A DNA stretch of 55,723 nt from assembly GCF_001949145.1 (NCBI RefSeq), contig NW_019091480.1, forward strand, positions 742,504 through 798,226, in the 5' to 3' direction. Position 1 is the first letter of the stretch. Each line of letters opens with the position of its first letter. This document shows, one piece after another, positions 11,850 through 24,319 of this stretch. The notes below the pieces were generated by a model that did no database searches, was not told the origin of the DNA, and saw nothing but the letters and a program-made list of their open reading frames with translations. A program made the position numbers and the translations under genes. The DNA comes from Acanthaster planci (taxonomy: Eukaryota; Echinodermata; Asteroidea; Valvatida; Acanthasteridae).

Positions 11850-12118
11850 TTCCATGGTAGCCATAGACTGCTATTAGATGGCTCCCGGGCAGTGTTCGAG
11901 GGTAATACACAGTCAATCATTGTCTGGTGGGGCAATGTTACAGTTGATGACAAGCAGCGTCTCAGCCAGTTGTTTGCACTGCAAGCAAGATCATTGGATG
12001 TCAGCTTCGAGCATTTGATGGTTTGTATCATTCTCGGGTCAAGAAGAGAGCCCAGTGTATTGAGGGCAAGTTTCATCCGGCACACGATCATTTCAAGCCC
12101 AGTGCGGTCAAGGAAATA
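11850..12118 (+). pseudogene. Decayed non-LTR retrotransposon (LINE), C-terminal end of reverse transcriptase
   Basis: Reading the + strand gives a stretch ending IIVWWGNVTVDDKQRL, then a shift into another frame giving KIIGCQLRAFDGLY and KKRAQCI...FHPAHDHF. This order (a W-x-GN motif, then KIIG, then a Y-x-x-R/K block and an H-P-x-H motif) is typical of the C-terminal tail of jockey/CR1/Rex-type reverse transcriptases in fish and marine invertebrates. The copy is 5'-truncated, carries at least one frameshift near position 11990 and lacks the catalytic core, so it is dead. A 3' tail of unknown length follows. I describe the broken state only. Confidence 0.75.
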
Positions 12119-14049
12119 ACCGCTATCGTCAAATAATTAAGTCCGGTTCTAATCGCACATTATTTCTTATTTATCCCACAGTGGTTCGCATCCTTAACAA
12201 TAGGTTTAGAGAATGTATTAAAATTAAAACTCAAATGCAGTTTTTTTTTTACAAATTGTACTGCGTACCAGTTATGTCGAACCTGAGCCCTTTTCATCGT
12301 CTGTTTTAGATTGTAATTTATGTTGTAGGCCCCTATGTCTTTCTGAATTGCTGGACAATTTAATGTACATATTGTATGTGTGTGTATTGTTTTGCTTGTG
12401 ATATTTTAATGGACTTTTAATAACTTTAGACACGCAAAAGCGAAAAACATTTCATAAAGAGGTGACTATAAAATGGCATACATATACTTGCCAGTTTCGG
12501 TGATGATCGAATGTTGTCCAATATGCAAAATAAAAAAAATCGCAGTTTCGATGACATGGCTATGTCACGGAATTTTTCGATAAACATGCACATTCACTTT
12601 AACTATCAAATGTCTTACAAAACGAATTTCAAAAATACTTTTTGTTCAGGAAATATATTGAAAAGAATGATCAGAGGTGGAAAGTCGCTTTTGTATGAAT
12701 ATCTGGAGATCAGGACTGGTGTTTGTGCCAAGTTTAAGTTCACGTTGCACCGTCTTGAAGAAAAAAATGAGCAGACCAATGACAACAGCAAAAGAATGAG
12801 TGATTCAGGTTTTGCATGATCACCTGAAAACGATAACTTTCTATAAATCTCGTTGTGATTAGTAAATTGCCGTTCATGCCCGCATTGTCGTGCAGCAGAT
12901 TGTATCTGTTGTAATGCAATAAGCCTTTTGCGAGTTAAACATGAATAAAATCTATTACACTGCGTGATCTGATTGTGTGATTGTGTAGCGACCACCATCC
13001 CCTGGATTCCTTTGAGCCCTTCTTATCCATTGAAAACAGTGTATTTATGCAAAGCGTCTCTTGTGTAACTAGCTAAACAAAACCTTTTGCCATAGGAACA
13101 GCAATCATGTCTTTTGTATATGGAGAACTGAAATTATGATGTTCACATGAAGATACAGAAACTCAGTGTACCAAATTTTATTTGAATTTAACTCGCGAAT
13201 GTTACGTGACGTGTAGACCTGCTCATCTACAAACGCCTAATGCCATCGACTTCATGTGCGACATTTCCATTTCACGTTGGAAACATCATACGAAGCGGCC
13301 TACATAATTGAATGGTGATTGGCAGTACTAAAAGCCCTTAACATACACTTAGTTATAAATGCCATCAGCGATGATAACCATTCCAGTTCATTATCGGATA
13401 GTTTTGAAGTCTTCATATCCCGAACAGGTCGCGGCTTTTACAAGTAGGCTTGGTCATGGGAGTGAAATGTGCGATGAAAGAGCTGAAACAGTATCGAGAA
13501 AAAAAAATAACCAGCTATTTTGGGCTAGTTTCTCTTCTATTCTTCAACAATGAAAAAAAAAGAAATAAACTATGTTACCCATGCAGCATGTGAATACCTT
13601 TTCAAAGGCAGCGCACGTCAATGAAGGATAATCCAATCACTTTGTTTTTGAAGGGCGATGTTTGTCAAAATTCAATCTATGACGCCCATTGTCAGTAGCG
13701 AAAGCAAGCCGTGCGTTTCATTGTTGATAACCTTTCCTCGTCGATCAAACAGGTAAAAATTGCCAAAGCACCTATGCCTTTCCAGTGGAGAAAGCGAGGA
13801 AAATTCGATCTCGTTGCCAGGCAGAATGAAAGAAAAGAAAACCCACAGATGTTGTGTTTCGGAGCTAATGAAATCAAACTGAAAAATTGTTTATGTTGGC
13901 GGACCATAATTGCAAACGGCGGCCAGGTCACATTTGGTTCGGTATGCCCTCAATTTCTCTCAGCCATAGAGGGTTTTGAGGGATAAAGCAAATACGAAGA
14001 GTCCATGCTATGAACGTGAGTGTGATCTTGACACGCACGAGATAACTGC
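12119..14049. other. Intergenic DNA
   Basis: AT-rich sequence with no recognised gene. The first few hundred bases may be the 3' untranslated tail of the LINE fragment, since they include A/T runs and TGTGTGTATTG-type sequence. Short open frames here lack family resemblance and splice signals. Confidence 0.6.
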
Positions 14050-14465
14050 TTGGGCATAAATCTAAGGTGGCGGGGGATGGGGGTATACCCCCCCCCCTTT
14101 TGAGGTAAGGGATGGGCTATCGAATCATCCCCCATCAACAAAAAAGTTAAAGCGGATTGTGAAGAATATTTCAGACTTTCCAACGAGTAAAATGCAGTCA
14201 ATATCACTCAAAAAAAAGAAAAGAAATAAACTCTGCCATTCTGAAGTAAGATTCTGCATGAATGTAATATAATATAGATGCAAATCACTCTCATGAACAC
14301 TGACACCTGTATAGATGTCAGTGCCATCTGTATAGATGGTAGATTTCTGTATAGAGTGTCCCCCCCCCCGTTTTTCAAATTTTCACGGCCGGGCAGGTCT
14401 TCCCCAAACATTTTCACATCCCATATACCCTCCAATTTCCGACGCAAAACTATGCCACTGAATGA
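14050..14465 (+). mobile_element. Interspersed repeat family A, copy 2
   Basis: The copy begins near GGGCATAAATC and ends ACTATGCCACTG. It carries the same internal blocks as copy 1 (GGGCTATCGAATCATCCCCC, AAAGCGGATTGTGAAGA, TTTCCAACGAGTAAAATG, AATATCACTCAAAA). It includes an internal two-copy run with GTATAGATG and two C-runs of about ten bases. It is non-coding, and no clean target duplication was found. Confidence 0.65.
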
Positions 14466-17400
14466 AACTGGACCCATGCAGACTTTGCATCTAAACAAAT
14501 GGTCATGTTTCAATAAGCCGATGGGTGTTGGGACTATTTGCGCTTTCAAGGGATAATTGTATCTCAGTCTTCGTATCTAAAAGAGTGTCATTCGAACTTT
14601 GTAGGAATACCATTGTGCAGAAACGGAATCATTTTAAAACAGCTTTTGTTTGATGAAGCTTACAAGGTTTTCGAGAATTCTAAACATTTTCCTGATTTTT
14701 TTTCTGTCCTTTTTGTTTCTCGTGGTCATTGTGTTTAAAGTGAAGATGTCATCTGTGGTAATTTATTTACCGCACTGCAACCCTACAGGCTAATTTTGAT
14801 TACGCTGTGTTGATGGACGTGGATGGACATCCGATCCGACCACGTACCGCTGTGAATAAACGAGGTTTTGGGAGCAAAAATGCCATGAGGCGCGTCTCTG
14901 ATACTTTACATTACGACATGAAAGCTCGAACATGCGCGGTGTACGGTCGTGCGCACTAAGGGAGGGAAAAACAGAGGCTTGATATGTGATGGTTAATGGG
15001 AAATACAAGTAATATGTAGGATGTCAGTGGTTCCAGTCTTAGATGACATTCCCCCTGTTTCCCTTTCAACGATTCGTTTCCTGCTGGAAAAGAGGTTTTT
15101 AAGTTTCCTGTCAAAATTTATAGCATCGACGTTTGTTTCATCCGAGGACAAACGAGCCCTTTACCGTTCTATCGACTCGGGCCTCACTAGTGGCACCTGT
15201 AAAGCTTAATACAGTGTAATGACTTCCACGCTTCGATTAGTAAATGGCGTTTTGCTGTGATGGCCCGGTTTGCATGTAGGCCTATGACGGCAAGTGGGTA
15301 GTCTGATCGGGTTGCATGGATTACCATGAGCCAATTTATTTTCTAAATCTCATGGGTTTCATACTTCATTTTCACGAGTGTTGTCCCCCCCCATAATTGC
15401 AGCATCCCGGCTCATCTCAGCTTCCTCTTAAGTTGCAGACACGTCAACTTGGCTATTAATATGAGACCAACGTTTGGTTTTTTTAAATGATAATAAACCA
15501 AACCTACAGTGAACGATTAAAAATGCTTGTGGGGACTTGGGTTGAAGTTACACCCTTACTTTTCGCCGAATCACTTGGCGTCGCCTTCAGACTTCAGTCC
15601 GACTTCGCTTTTTCTCTCAGACTGGCAGGACCAGAACCGAAGCCATTTTATTTTAAGACTTAGTGCGCCGCAGCGCACCGAGAGAGCAAAGTACAAGCTG
15701 CCATGAATGCCACCGCTACTGCAAATAATAAACAACAGCAAGACAAGGTACATCGCACTGCTTGACAAAATGCTTTTCCTGGTTCGTGACCCCAATAGTA
15801 ATACGCAAAACAGTGGTTGAAGCGAACGACTACATTGCAATGCTCAACTGTCGAACAGGCTAAGAGTGGACCGCCCCATCGTCGATAAAAGACACATCCA
15901 AGTTCTGGTAAGCTACTGGCACCGAGCCCACCATACAAGGCCAGTATGTATCTCAATTCTCAATTTGTTCGTCTGCTCCAAGTTTACCTTCAGTCAATAA
16001 ACACTTGGGCCATTAAATTGAGGCAGGTGTATTTTGTGTGTTGTATATTCCCGTGGTGTACACATGTTGATAGCCATTATGGGCTACGGTTCCTTCTAAG
16101 CAGGAAGGTCACAATTAAGATACGGTTCCATGACGCACTGTCATTGTACTTAACGACAGATTGCTTGTTAAATGTAAATGGTAAATGCACCAGCTGATCT
16201 GCAAACAGATTACAAGAATAACACATGGAATAATTCTGGTCTTATTTAATCATTTTTCATTCTTCATAAAGGCCCACATAAAACTTCCAAGATCTGCTCC
16301 TGTCACAAACCCGGGCCCGGGTCCCCCTACCCTCTGACTCAACGTGTACACGGCAAACTACACAGTACACTCAAACAGATTGTTCAACTCCAAATTACAT
16401 TAGAAATTAATTTATTTACAAATATACGAGCTACAAAAATTGATGAAGGGGAGCAAAATAATCAGATCAAAAATTAAAAAAAGGGTTTCATGGAAACTAG
16501 AATGCTGATGGGCTGTGCAATAATTGCCACAAGCCCAGATTCGGACTGTCACTGTGCAATGTGCAGATGTTCTTACGTGACTCTCAGCAGATCCTTCAAG
16601 GATGATGCAGGTGAGTCAGGGCTTGACTAAAGAGCAGGGGACAGGTAAGTAGGCGTGTTCCCCCCCCCCCAACGGACTTGCTATCCCTATCCGGCAAATG
16701 TAGGACCTGGCTTGATCGTGTCAAGGTACTCGACGGGGTCCAAATACGGGAGCTACTCAGGTCCCCGTGCCGTTTGTGTCCTTCCTCTATGGTGTGTACC
16801 CATGCGGGTGTGAACTATACAGGACCATGCACACCTTACTTTGCATAAGAGAGCGTATAAGGAAATTGGGCCAACTTGGCAACATACAATTTCTGTCTCT
16901 AAATTAACCAAACAGTTGGCGTAAGTATCACTGACTTGTGACAGCTCGCTTAATTCACACTGCGCCCATTATTGAACGTGCTTGAAAGTGCGTTCAGAAA
17001 GTGTTACCATCCAATACAAATATCTTTGTCTATAAATTTATCAACACATCAACACGTCTTTAATTGAATTACACGTATAAACATAACTTTGTGTGTAGCC
17101 CCGTAAATTCGTTATAGCGCCCTCTTTTGGTGATGTGCGATCGACACTTCTGTTCCAGAAACGTACGTCTTTCCTCGAGACGAGAGAAGACGGTTGAACC
17201 ACAGTGTAGGCAGTTTTTCTAGCTAAGTAAACCCTAAGAATACAACAATTGGTAAGAACAGGTAATTCTCCTATGTTAGAAATCCCCGAAGAATATTAGA
17301 TTTAGTGTTAAAGGTTGGTTGGGGACTACAGGAACGGGTTGTAACATTTGTAAAATCATAGAGGGTTATTGTTGGTTCTGTTTATTATAAGTCTACTACG

Positions 17401-19576
17401 TGGAGTCACACGTATAATTTTATACTTGTATTAATGGTAATTCGGGTTCCACACGTGGCAAGTACACTAGGTACATAATAAGTAAATTCATTTTATTCAA
17501 ATTATAGTTGGTCGTCCGTGTTTTTACAGTGCAGTCACCAGCGTTTTTGCGTCACCAGCAGGATTTTGTCTATGGATGGGTTGGGGCAAGTACTCGTCGG
17601 TAGCAAACTGACAAACCATTCACGTTGGAGGGAGTCAATTAACTGTGGGGGTTATCTTCCCTCTTCTTTCTTCATTTCTTTAGCCTTACATTCCCCTTTT
17701 TTGGGGGGGGATCTCAACATCACCTATAGTCACAAGCAACAACTTGTTATCAACAGCGTCATAGCCTGTGCGTTGTAGTACAATGGGCCATACAATATAA
17801 ATGGTCGGTGTTCAGGCAAGGGCATTTTTGGTTTCAGCGTGTAAGTTGTCAGTGCTAATCGGGCACAATGGTGCTTGGCCAAGTAGTTTCCTTTAATTCC
17901 TTTCCGGTGCTGAGATTTCTTATTTCGATTTCACCCAGAACAATAGCGTCCAAAAGGCGGGTAAAAAGAAACCGAAAGTGATAATGATAAATTCCAGCAG
18001 TCCATTTTGATGATGCATAATCATACAACCTGGCCAGGCATTTAATGCTGCTTTGTACTTTTATTTTCTGCCATTCTAATAAGATAGACATATAAAGCTA
18101 GCTGACGTTTATAAGTCTGACAATACTTGGTGCAGTTTGAATAACAGCTCCTCATCAGTGACTTTTTTCAAAGGCCGGAATCCCTGTTTAATCTATAGAA
18201 GCTTAGCAACACTTCCACACTGTAAGCATTATTATCAGCCGATCCGACATGAACGAAGGATCTGCGGCAAAATGCCTCGCAAAAAATTGGCAACATTATT
18301 GTCGTATTCTACATTTTATGTGCTAATACCCTGTCGATGCTACGTTTTAATAGTGAGGGAATTTCCTGTTATTTAAAATACGCTGCGGATTCCGGCAAAA
18401 AAGGAATAATCTTTCCAAAACAGAAACAAAAAACTGTGTCACATACAGGATTAAATCCACTGACATCCTTTCCCGTCTCTCTCTTTTTTCCTTCATCTGC
18501 ACCCACGACTCTTTACATGATTCCTATTATAAATCCGGTACAGAAATGTTATCATATTCATACAGGAGCCACCGATGTTTTATATATTTATTATCGTTTT
18601 AAATCGTTACAACTTGTTATCCATTCAAACTTTAAAATAATTTGTAATTGTACTTCAATTTTTTTCAATGAGTGAAACTTGTAAACTGACATTTTGTGGG
18701 CTTAAATAAGATTCACGCAATTTCGGTCCTGGTAACATTTCCCCTTATAGGCTACCTGTGATAAGCAGGGTGGCATTAAGTATACGCGTTACCTAGAGAA
18801 TGAAAGACTAAAATGTACATTTTGTTGGCACTGATTTACTCTGTGCAGAGGAAACGACCTCTCCTATTGAGGCCACCGGTGCCTTTAAGGGTTTAAAAAA
18901 ATTTTCGTCCAAATACAAAAGCCATTTATCATATCCTACCCCCGTTTATGCTGAAAAACCTGGTTTAGTCACTTTAAAGCCAGGGCATCCCCTAGCCAGA
19001 AAAAAGTTTAAAAATCAAGCCAAACTCCAGCCAATTACCACAGGACTGTGTGTTAAGTGGCCCCGTGTGTATAATACAATGGATTATTTACAAAGACGGT
19101 GCCTGGGCCAGGCAGTGGAATGTTTTTATCAGTGACAGCTGTCAGGAACTTGTCAGAGGCCTGGTTCAGCTGTCTGTGAAGTGTTAGTTTTGTTAGCGGG
19201 TGTTGTGGCTTTGGCCAGCACGTGGCAAACCCCCCCTCAAATCGGGACAACCTGGAAAACAATGTAATTTTTGCGCAATGTACTTTTGCGGGTTTAAACG
19301 AGCTGTAGAAGTTAGGGGACAACCACTGAAGTATTGAAATGCCTTTAGGACGGACTCTGGGCTCTGAAACCCGAGAAATGATACGGCCTCGGCAAAAGAG
19401 CAGCTCCAGCAACCATGTAAAATTCGAACATAAAAGCGTCGCAGGGTTTATCCCACTGTTGATCTAATTAGGTTAACCTTATTTTTCACCAACAGAGGAG
19501 TGGTACTTCTTTGACAGTGTGATGAGAAATGGAACGTTGAACCACACGTGACCAGCACTAAGAATACAGCCCAACA
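14466..19576. other. Intergenic DNA before the NLR gene
   Basis: I see no complete gene. A 66-bp exon-like frame on the - strand at 16687-16752 is listed separately. The stretch also holds C-runs (about 15385 and 16660-16670) and AT-rich DNA. Sequence at about 17090-17365 has the look of a decayed LTR (GCGCCCTC patch, GTTGTAACATTTG end) but I could not pair it with a second copy. Confidence 0.5.
16687..16752 (-). CDS. Possible terminal exon with tyrosine motifs (doubtful)
   Basis: After an acceptor-like CCTGAGTAG the - strand reads 21 codons ending in TAG, including PYLDPVEYLDTIKPG. Two YLD motifs (YLDP and YLDT) would suit phosphotyrosine docking sites in the tail of a signalling protein. 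An AATAAA-type signal lies about 280 bp downstream (TTTATT near 16410 on the + strand). No partner exon was identified in this window, so it may be the tail of a dead retrocopy or chance. Confidence 0.15.
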   Translation of the reverse strand, partial: LPYLDPVEYLDTIKPGPTFAG

Positions 19577-22500
19577 ATGCAATCTGCGATGAGCGAGGTC
19601 AACTTGAGATATTTGGCGTCGAATCTGGGAAAGGAATGGAGGAAGTTGGCCTCCTACTTGCAAGTCCGAAAGGATGAGATTGATCGAATCCAGGCTGACC
19701 ATCAAGCAACCGAGGAGCAGATATTTCAGATGCTGATCCTTTGGTGGCAGCGACAAGATCACTCTAGACGAGGAACGGACGATGGTGCCCTGAATGCACT
19801 ATGTACTGCCTTAAGGGAGAGCGGCCGCCCGGACCTCATTTCCAACTTCAGAGGTGAGCTAGTCATTATCGGGTCCAGAGGGACAAATGGGACTTTCCAC
19901 TGACAAAGAGGCACTTTTGCAAATATACTGAAGGAAAAACGAAATATCTTGAGAGACTATTTTCCATTTTGTCCCTCTCTAAAAAGTATGTAAAGAGGCC
20001 TCCAGTTAAACTTCATCCTTTACAAAAGGCCATGAAGATCACAAAAAGAAGCCATGAATATTTGACCCCTTTCCCTCATTCCCCCTCCCTTGGTTCTGAA
20101 TCCGTCCTAAACATGGCTGCAACATTCTAGATAAATTTTTGTGTCTTATCCTTGGCCTTTACACTTTATATTGTTCTAGTTGAGGACAACAGCGCAGTGA
20201 ACTGCTATTTTTTTAAATGACACTATATCGAGCTTCTCAACTCTGGTGAACAAATTAACTCTTTTTGCATCTGACAGCAGGTTCCACCAGTCATGATGAA
20301 GATTGGAACGTAGATCTCTGTCGCGCTGAGTTGATTCGATTCTACGGGGAAACAATGGGGAAGGTGCCTTTACTTCCCTGGGTGAGTTCAGATGTTAGCA
20401 GGATCGTCGATATATTCGGGGAAATTCAACTCATGGAAAGCAGAAATAAGACTTCCAGGGTAGTCCAACGTAAACTCAGCTCATATGCAGAAATGCTGAT
20501 GCTGACTGAGTTTGGTGAGGATCAGCCAGTCACGCACATTTTACTCTACGGAGTTGCTGGTTGCGGCAAAACCACACTAGTGTCAATGATAGCCTATGAC
20601 TGGGCACTGCAGAAGCCCGGCTCCCCGCTTGCAAAGTTCCGACTTCTGTTCACCATTAATCTGCGAGATCTCATCAAAGGCACGCCGACTTTGATGGACG
20701 CAGTGTACGACCAGCTTCTTCCAGAAGACACGATGGTTTGTCAACATTCTTTGAGGGGCTACCTGCATGCTCGCTCAAAGGAAGTCCTTGTAATTATGGA
20801 TGGCTTCGATGAAACCGGGTTCGGGGGATCTCAAATATCCGGTGATCTTGTCAAGATCATCGGTGGCAAGATTCTTCAAGGCTGCACTGTGATTGTGACA
20901 ACTCGTCCCTACATGGTTGAGCCGCTGAACAGATTGAATCCAAACTTCACGCGCATTGAATCCAAGGGTTTTTCGGACGATGCGGTTCAGCTTTACATCC
21001 AGAGATTTTTTCAAGATGAAGATGATTCGCAGGTTTCTGTAGGCCTTTGCAGGGTGATAAATGAGTACGACAACCTCCTTGACATAGTTAGACTACCTAT
21101 CATGCTCTTGATTACATGTCTTATCTGGTCGGAGGACCGCTCTTTGCCTAGAAATATCACGGAGGCATTCAGAGAGGCTGCTTTCTTCATCTTGAGACGC
21201 CACTTCAAGAAATCTAGAAAGCTTGACAGTTTAGACGATGAGTTCATTGACAGTGAGCTCAAGGAGCTAATAAAAGACTTGGGTAAAGCTGCACTTGACG
21301 GTCTGATGCTTCCGGGCGAAAAGTTGGTCTTTGAGCCCACAGATTTTGGCAATACTAAGGCGGTAGATAAAGCTTGCCAAATTGGGATTTTGTCGCAAGA
21401 GAGAACGCGGAGTAAGCTCCGCGCGGTCCAAAATGTGACATTCATTCACAAAACATTCCAAGAAGCAATTGCCGGGTTTTACTTGGCCCAGCTAGCTGAG
21501 ACGGACCACGCTTTTTTCAGCCGTCATTACCTCAAGCGAATATGTAAAGACAACGTCCACAGTCTCAAAGACGTATTGCGATTCAGCTCTGGAGCAAGCG
21601 TTAATGCTGCGAAAATCCTTTTGGCCCATGTTGTGAGCAATGACGTGGTGCAGAGGAATGAGGAGACATTCGCATTGTTCCTTTTGATGCTCTTAGAATC
21701 CAGGTGTTCGGAGTTACACAGCACTGCGGCACCACTACTTGCAAAGGATGGGCTTTACTTCACTTTCACTTGTTCAGTTTACCAAAAGTCGGCTTTTGAG
21801 TTTTTTGTTGAGTGCGCTTCCCAGTCTCCTATCGGGGATCAATGTGGCAAGCAGTCAGTCTTCATGGATCTGAAGCGACTAGTTCTCCTAGATGTCACAA
21901 GAGAGGACGCGGCGCTTGTCAACTCCATCTTTAAGTGTGCCTTAAGCGTTTCAGAGGTCGTATTGGGTTTGGCCGCAGTTGGCAAATTAGCTGAGTCGGA
22001 GTCAGTATTACGCCCAGAGGATTACCTTTGTGAAACACTTTGTCACATGCCACTTCTTGAAAACCTGTGTCTTTTTCCGTCAGAAGGTCAGGGTGTATGT
22101 CTCAGCCGACAGCTTGATTTGTCAGTCATTGTTGGGCGTCTGGCCACGGCAGACATCAGTTCACTCAGGGTGTTTGTCTTGCAGTCAGTTTCTGCCGGTC
22201 CTCGCCAGATTCAGGAGGTGTCCAGAAGACGGGCTAATCCAAGCAAATCGCTGACCCTTCTCGGTGGGGTTTCTCATAAAGCACGCCCCCTAAGCTGCAG
22301 AGACGCCACACATGGACAAGATACAGAAAGGAAACCTCCAAGATTGCTGCTCGAGCTAGAGGCGGGATTTCACAGAGTCGAATCAATTTCTGGACGTGAC
22401 CATTCCGTCCCAGGTCTACGGTCTATTCAGCTTCTTCACAACGACAGACAAGCAGATCTCCAGCCTGTGAGTTCTCTTCTTTCAAGGGCTACAAATCTTG

Positions 22501-23300
22501 AAGTAGTTGATTTGTCGCGATTGGAAATCGGAACATTTTTCTCTGTCGTTTCTGAACCCCTCTCCAAACTTGGCAAGCTGAAAGAATTGTTACTCAGCGA
22601 AACTGGTTTATCCTCAGACGACGTGATGCTTCTCACCCAGAAGGTCCTCCCGTTCATGGCTAACTTGGAGATCTTGTCCCTTTCTCACAACAACGTTGCA
22701 CGTCAAGAGGCTCTACTTGCTGTTGTGCGGTGGGCATGTAGTTCCACATGTCTGACAGAATTGTTTCTTGGCGGGTGTGTGGGGATGTTGTCTGCGTCGG
22801 ACGAATTGAGCACAGCGTGCGTGCGGGACACAGTTGATGCTAAAGACGATCCCGAGCTACAGCCTTTCGAGAGGACGGAAGTTCTGCAACAGAGGTCTGT
22901 CGAAGTCGTCGATGTTCAGACGAACTATCTCCACAGGTACACCCCTGATTTGATCGGGCTCCTCAAGCACTTCATTGCCTTGAGGACAATCAACATGAGC
23001 AGCATGGGTCTGACTGATTCGGACATAGTGGAACTGGCTGGGGTTGTTACCGCTTGCACTCAGCTGGAGATGCTGCATCTTGAAGGAAACGAGGACGTTG
23101 GAAATACCGGCGTGGAGGCTCTCCTAAGGCTTTTGCCCCAACTGCCGAATATCCGACATCTGTGCCTTCCGTTTGACGACACCTCAGAGAGGTACAGCGA
23201 CATAGTCAGCAGATGTTTGAAGAGGCGGTCAATGATCCTGGGTTGTTACACGCTTAGTCAGGAAGAAATTCAAACCGCTATTCAAATAGTGAAGGGGTAG
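19577..23300 (+). CDS. NOD-like receptor: death domain - NACHT - leucine-rich repeats
   Basis: There are two coding exons, 19577-19853 and 20281-23300, joined by a GT-AG intron (donor AG/GTGAGC, acceptor GACAGCAG). The one leftover base of exon 1 completes a Gly codon with exon 2, giving 1098 residues. An in-frame TAA at 19559-19561 precedes the ATG. Residues 1-92 form a death domain (LGKEWRKLASYL, then IDRI, then WWQR and a GRPDL end). The NACHT ATPase follows, with Walker A GVAGCGKTT at about 183-191, Walker B VLVIMDGFDE at about 261-270 and a VTTRP sensor at about 298-302. A helical linker leads to degenerate leucine-rich repeats of the ribonuclease-inhibitor type from about residue 690 to the end (LEVVDLSRLEI, LEILSLSHNNV, LEMLHLEGNED). 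By family it is a cytosolic innate-immune sensor that oligomerises on nucleotide exchange and signals through the death domain. The ligand cannot be told. The whole NACHT-LRR part in one exon is typical of expanded marine-deuterostome NLRs. AATAAT at about 23357 is a weak 3'-end signal. Confidence 0.9.
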
Positions 23301-24264
23301 TCGTCCAACTACATTTATGTATCAGACATCCTGATTAGTTACGGAGGGTTACAGAGAAAATAATAAGGACAGGGCCATACTATTGAGATTTCCCTGGAGT
23401 TCCTTTGGTATGGGACCTCCATATTTCGTATATATTAATGTAGAGGTGTCCATTTCAACGTAAAAGTGTCTCAAGCATTCCAGGCAGTGCCTTTACCTCG
23501 AGAACCCAACCTAACGTACGTCAGCTCTCTTTATACATGTATAATGCAAGGGAGTGAGAAACTGGTTGTCCGTAAGAGTGATTCCTTCATGAAAACCATT
23601 ACAGAAGAGTGAACAACACTGTAAAAGGGGGAATACTGTTTTTAAAGGAAACAGACAGAAATTTACACCTGAGCAAGGAGCCGTATAAATTGCAACTCGA
23701 ACAAAAGTGGTCCTATAATATAGTCTCTCTTTTGGAGTGATATTAACTCTCTCGGGGTGTCTTTATAAGGAAATCACAATTCTGGAGAGTGCTTTTCATA
23801 CACCTTTGCAACACATTTAGAACACATTTCAATCAGCAAATCATTTTGGGATGGACTCACTCAATGATAATTTCATGATGTAGGGATTTTACTGCAGCTG
23901 GACGAGTTTAAGCTAAAGCTTACTGAAGTTTCGGGCTAAAAATTCCACCCTCATTTGGATAAATGGAACAGTAATTGAAAGATCATTTTTGACGGGGTGA
24001 TTTTGTCACAGACTGTTTTCGCTTTGGGATATAAGGTAGCAGTATACAGCCAAAGCCAGATAAGAAGAGCACTGTTAAGACAAGGTCATATTTATATAAC
24101 AAGGACAGTTTTAGGTCCCAAGTCTTTGTTTTTCTTTTTTCTATTACTGATAATAAAAGGTACTATTACAAGGGAATTTGTGAAGTCCCAAGGACCTTGT
24201 TATAACAGTGTTCACATACAGTAATTTTTTGTTTTTTGGAAGAACATATACAGCTAGATTACCT
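23301..24264. other. Intergenic DNA between convergent 3' ends
   Basis: About 1 kb separates the NLR stop from the SLC51A-like 3' end. No coding region is recognised. It contains the inverted-repeat element at 24071-24209. Confidence 0.6.
24071..24209. mobile_element. Small MITE-like inverted repeat
   Basis: ACTGTTAAGACAAGGTC at 24071-24087 is matched in reverse complement by GACCTTGTTATAACAGT at 24193-24209, with two mismatches. An ACAAGGAC-type copy is repeated inside. Arms and spacing (139 bp overall) fit a non-autonomous foldback or MITE copy. No target duplication was recognised. Confidence 0.5.
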
Positions 24265-24270
24265 TTTATT
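24265..24270 (-). promoter_or_regulatory. Polyadenylation signal for the SLC51A-like gene
   Basis: AATAAA on the - strand, 50 bp past the TGA stop at 24320-24322, the first such hexamer in the correct place for this gene. Confidence 0.6.
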
Positions 24271-24319
24271 ATTCTAATAGTTTTAACAGTATTCTTTAAG
24301 CAATAAGGCCTAGGATTTT

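Noticed and set aside
15571-15956. Two overlapping Cys/Leu-rich frames on the - strand as secreted peptides
   Set aside because: A hydrophobic start is present but no conserved cysteine pattern or exon structure supports a gene.
17090-17365. LTR of a gypsy-type retrotransposon
   Set aside because: No second LTR, primer-binding site or pol sequence could be tied to it.
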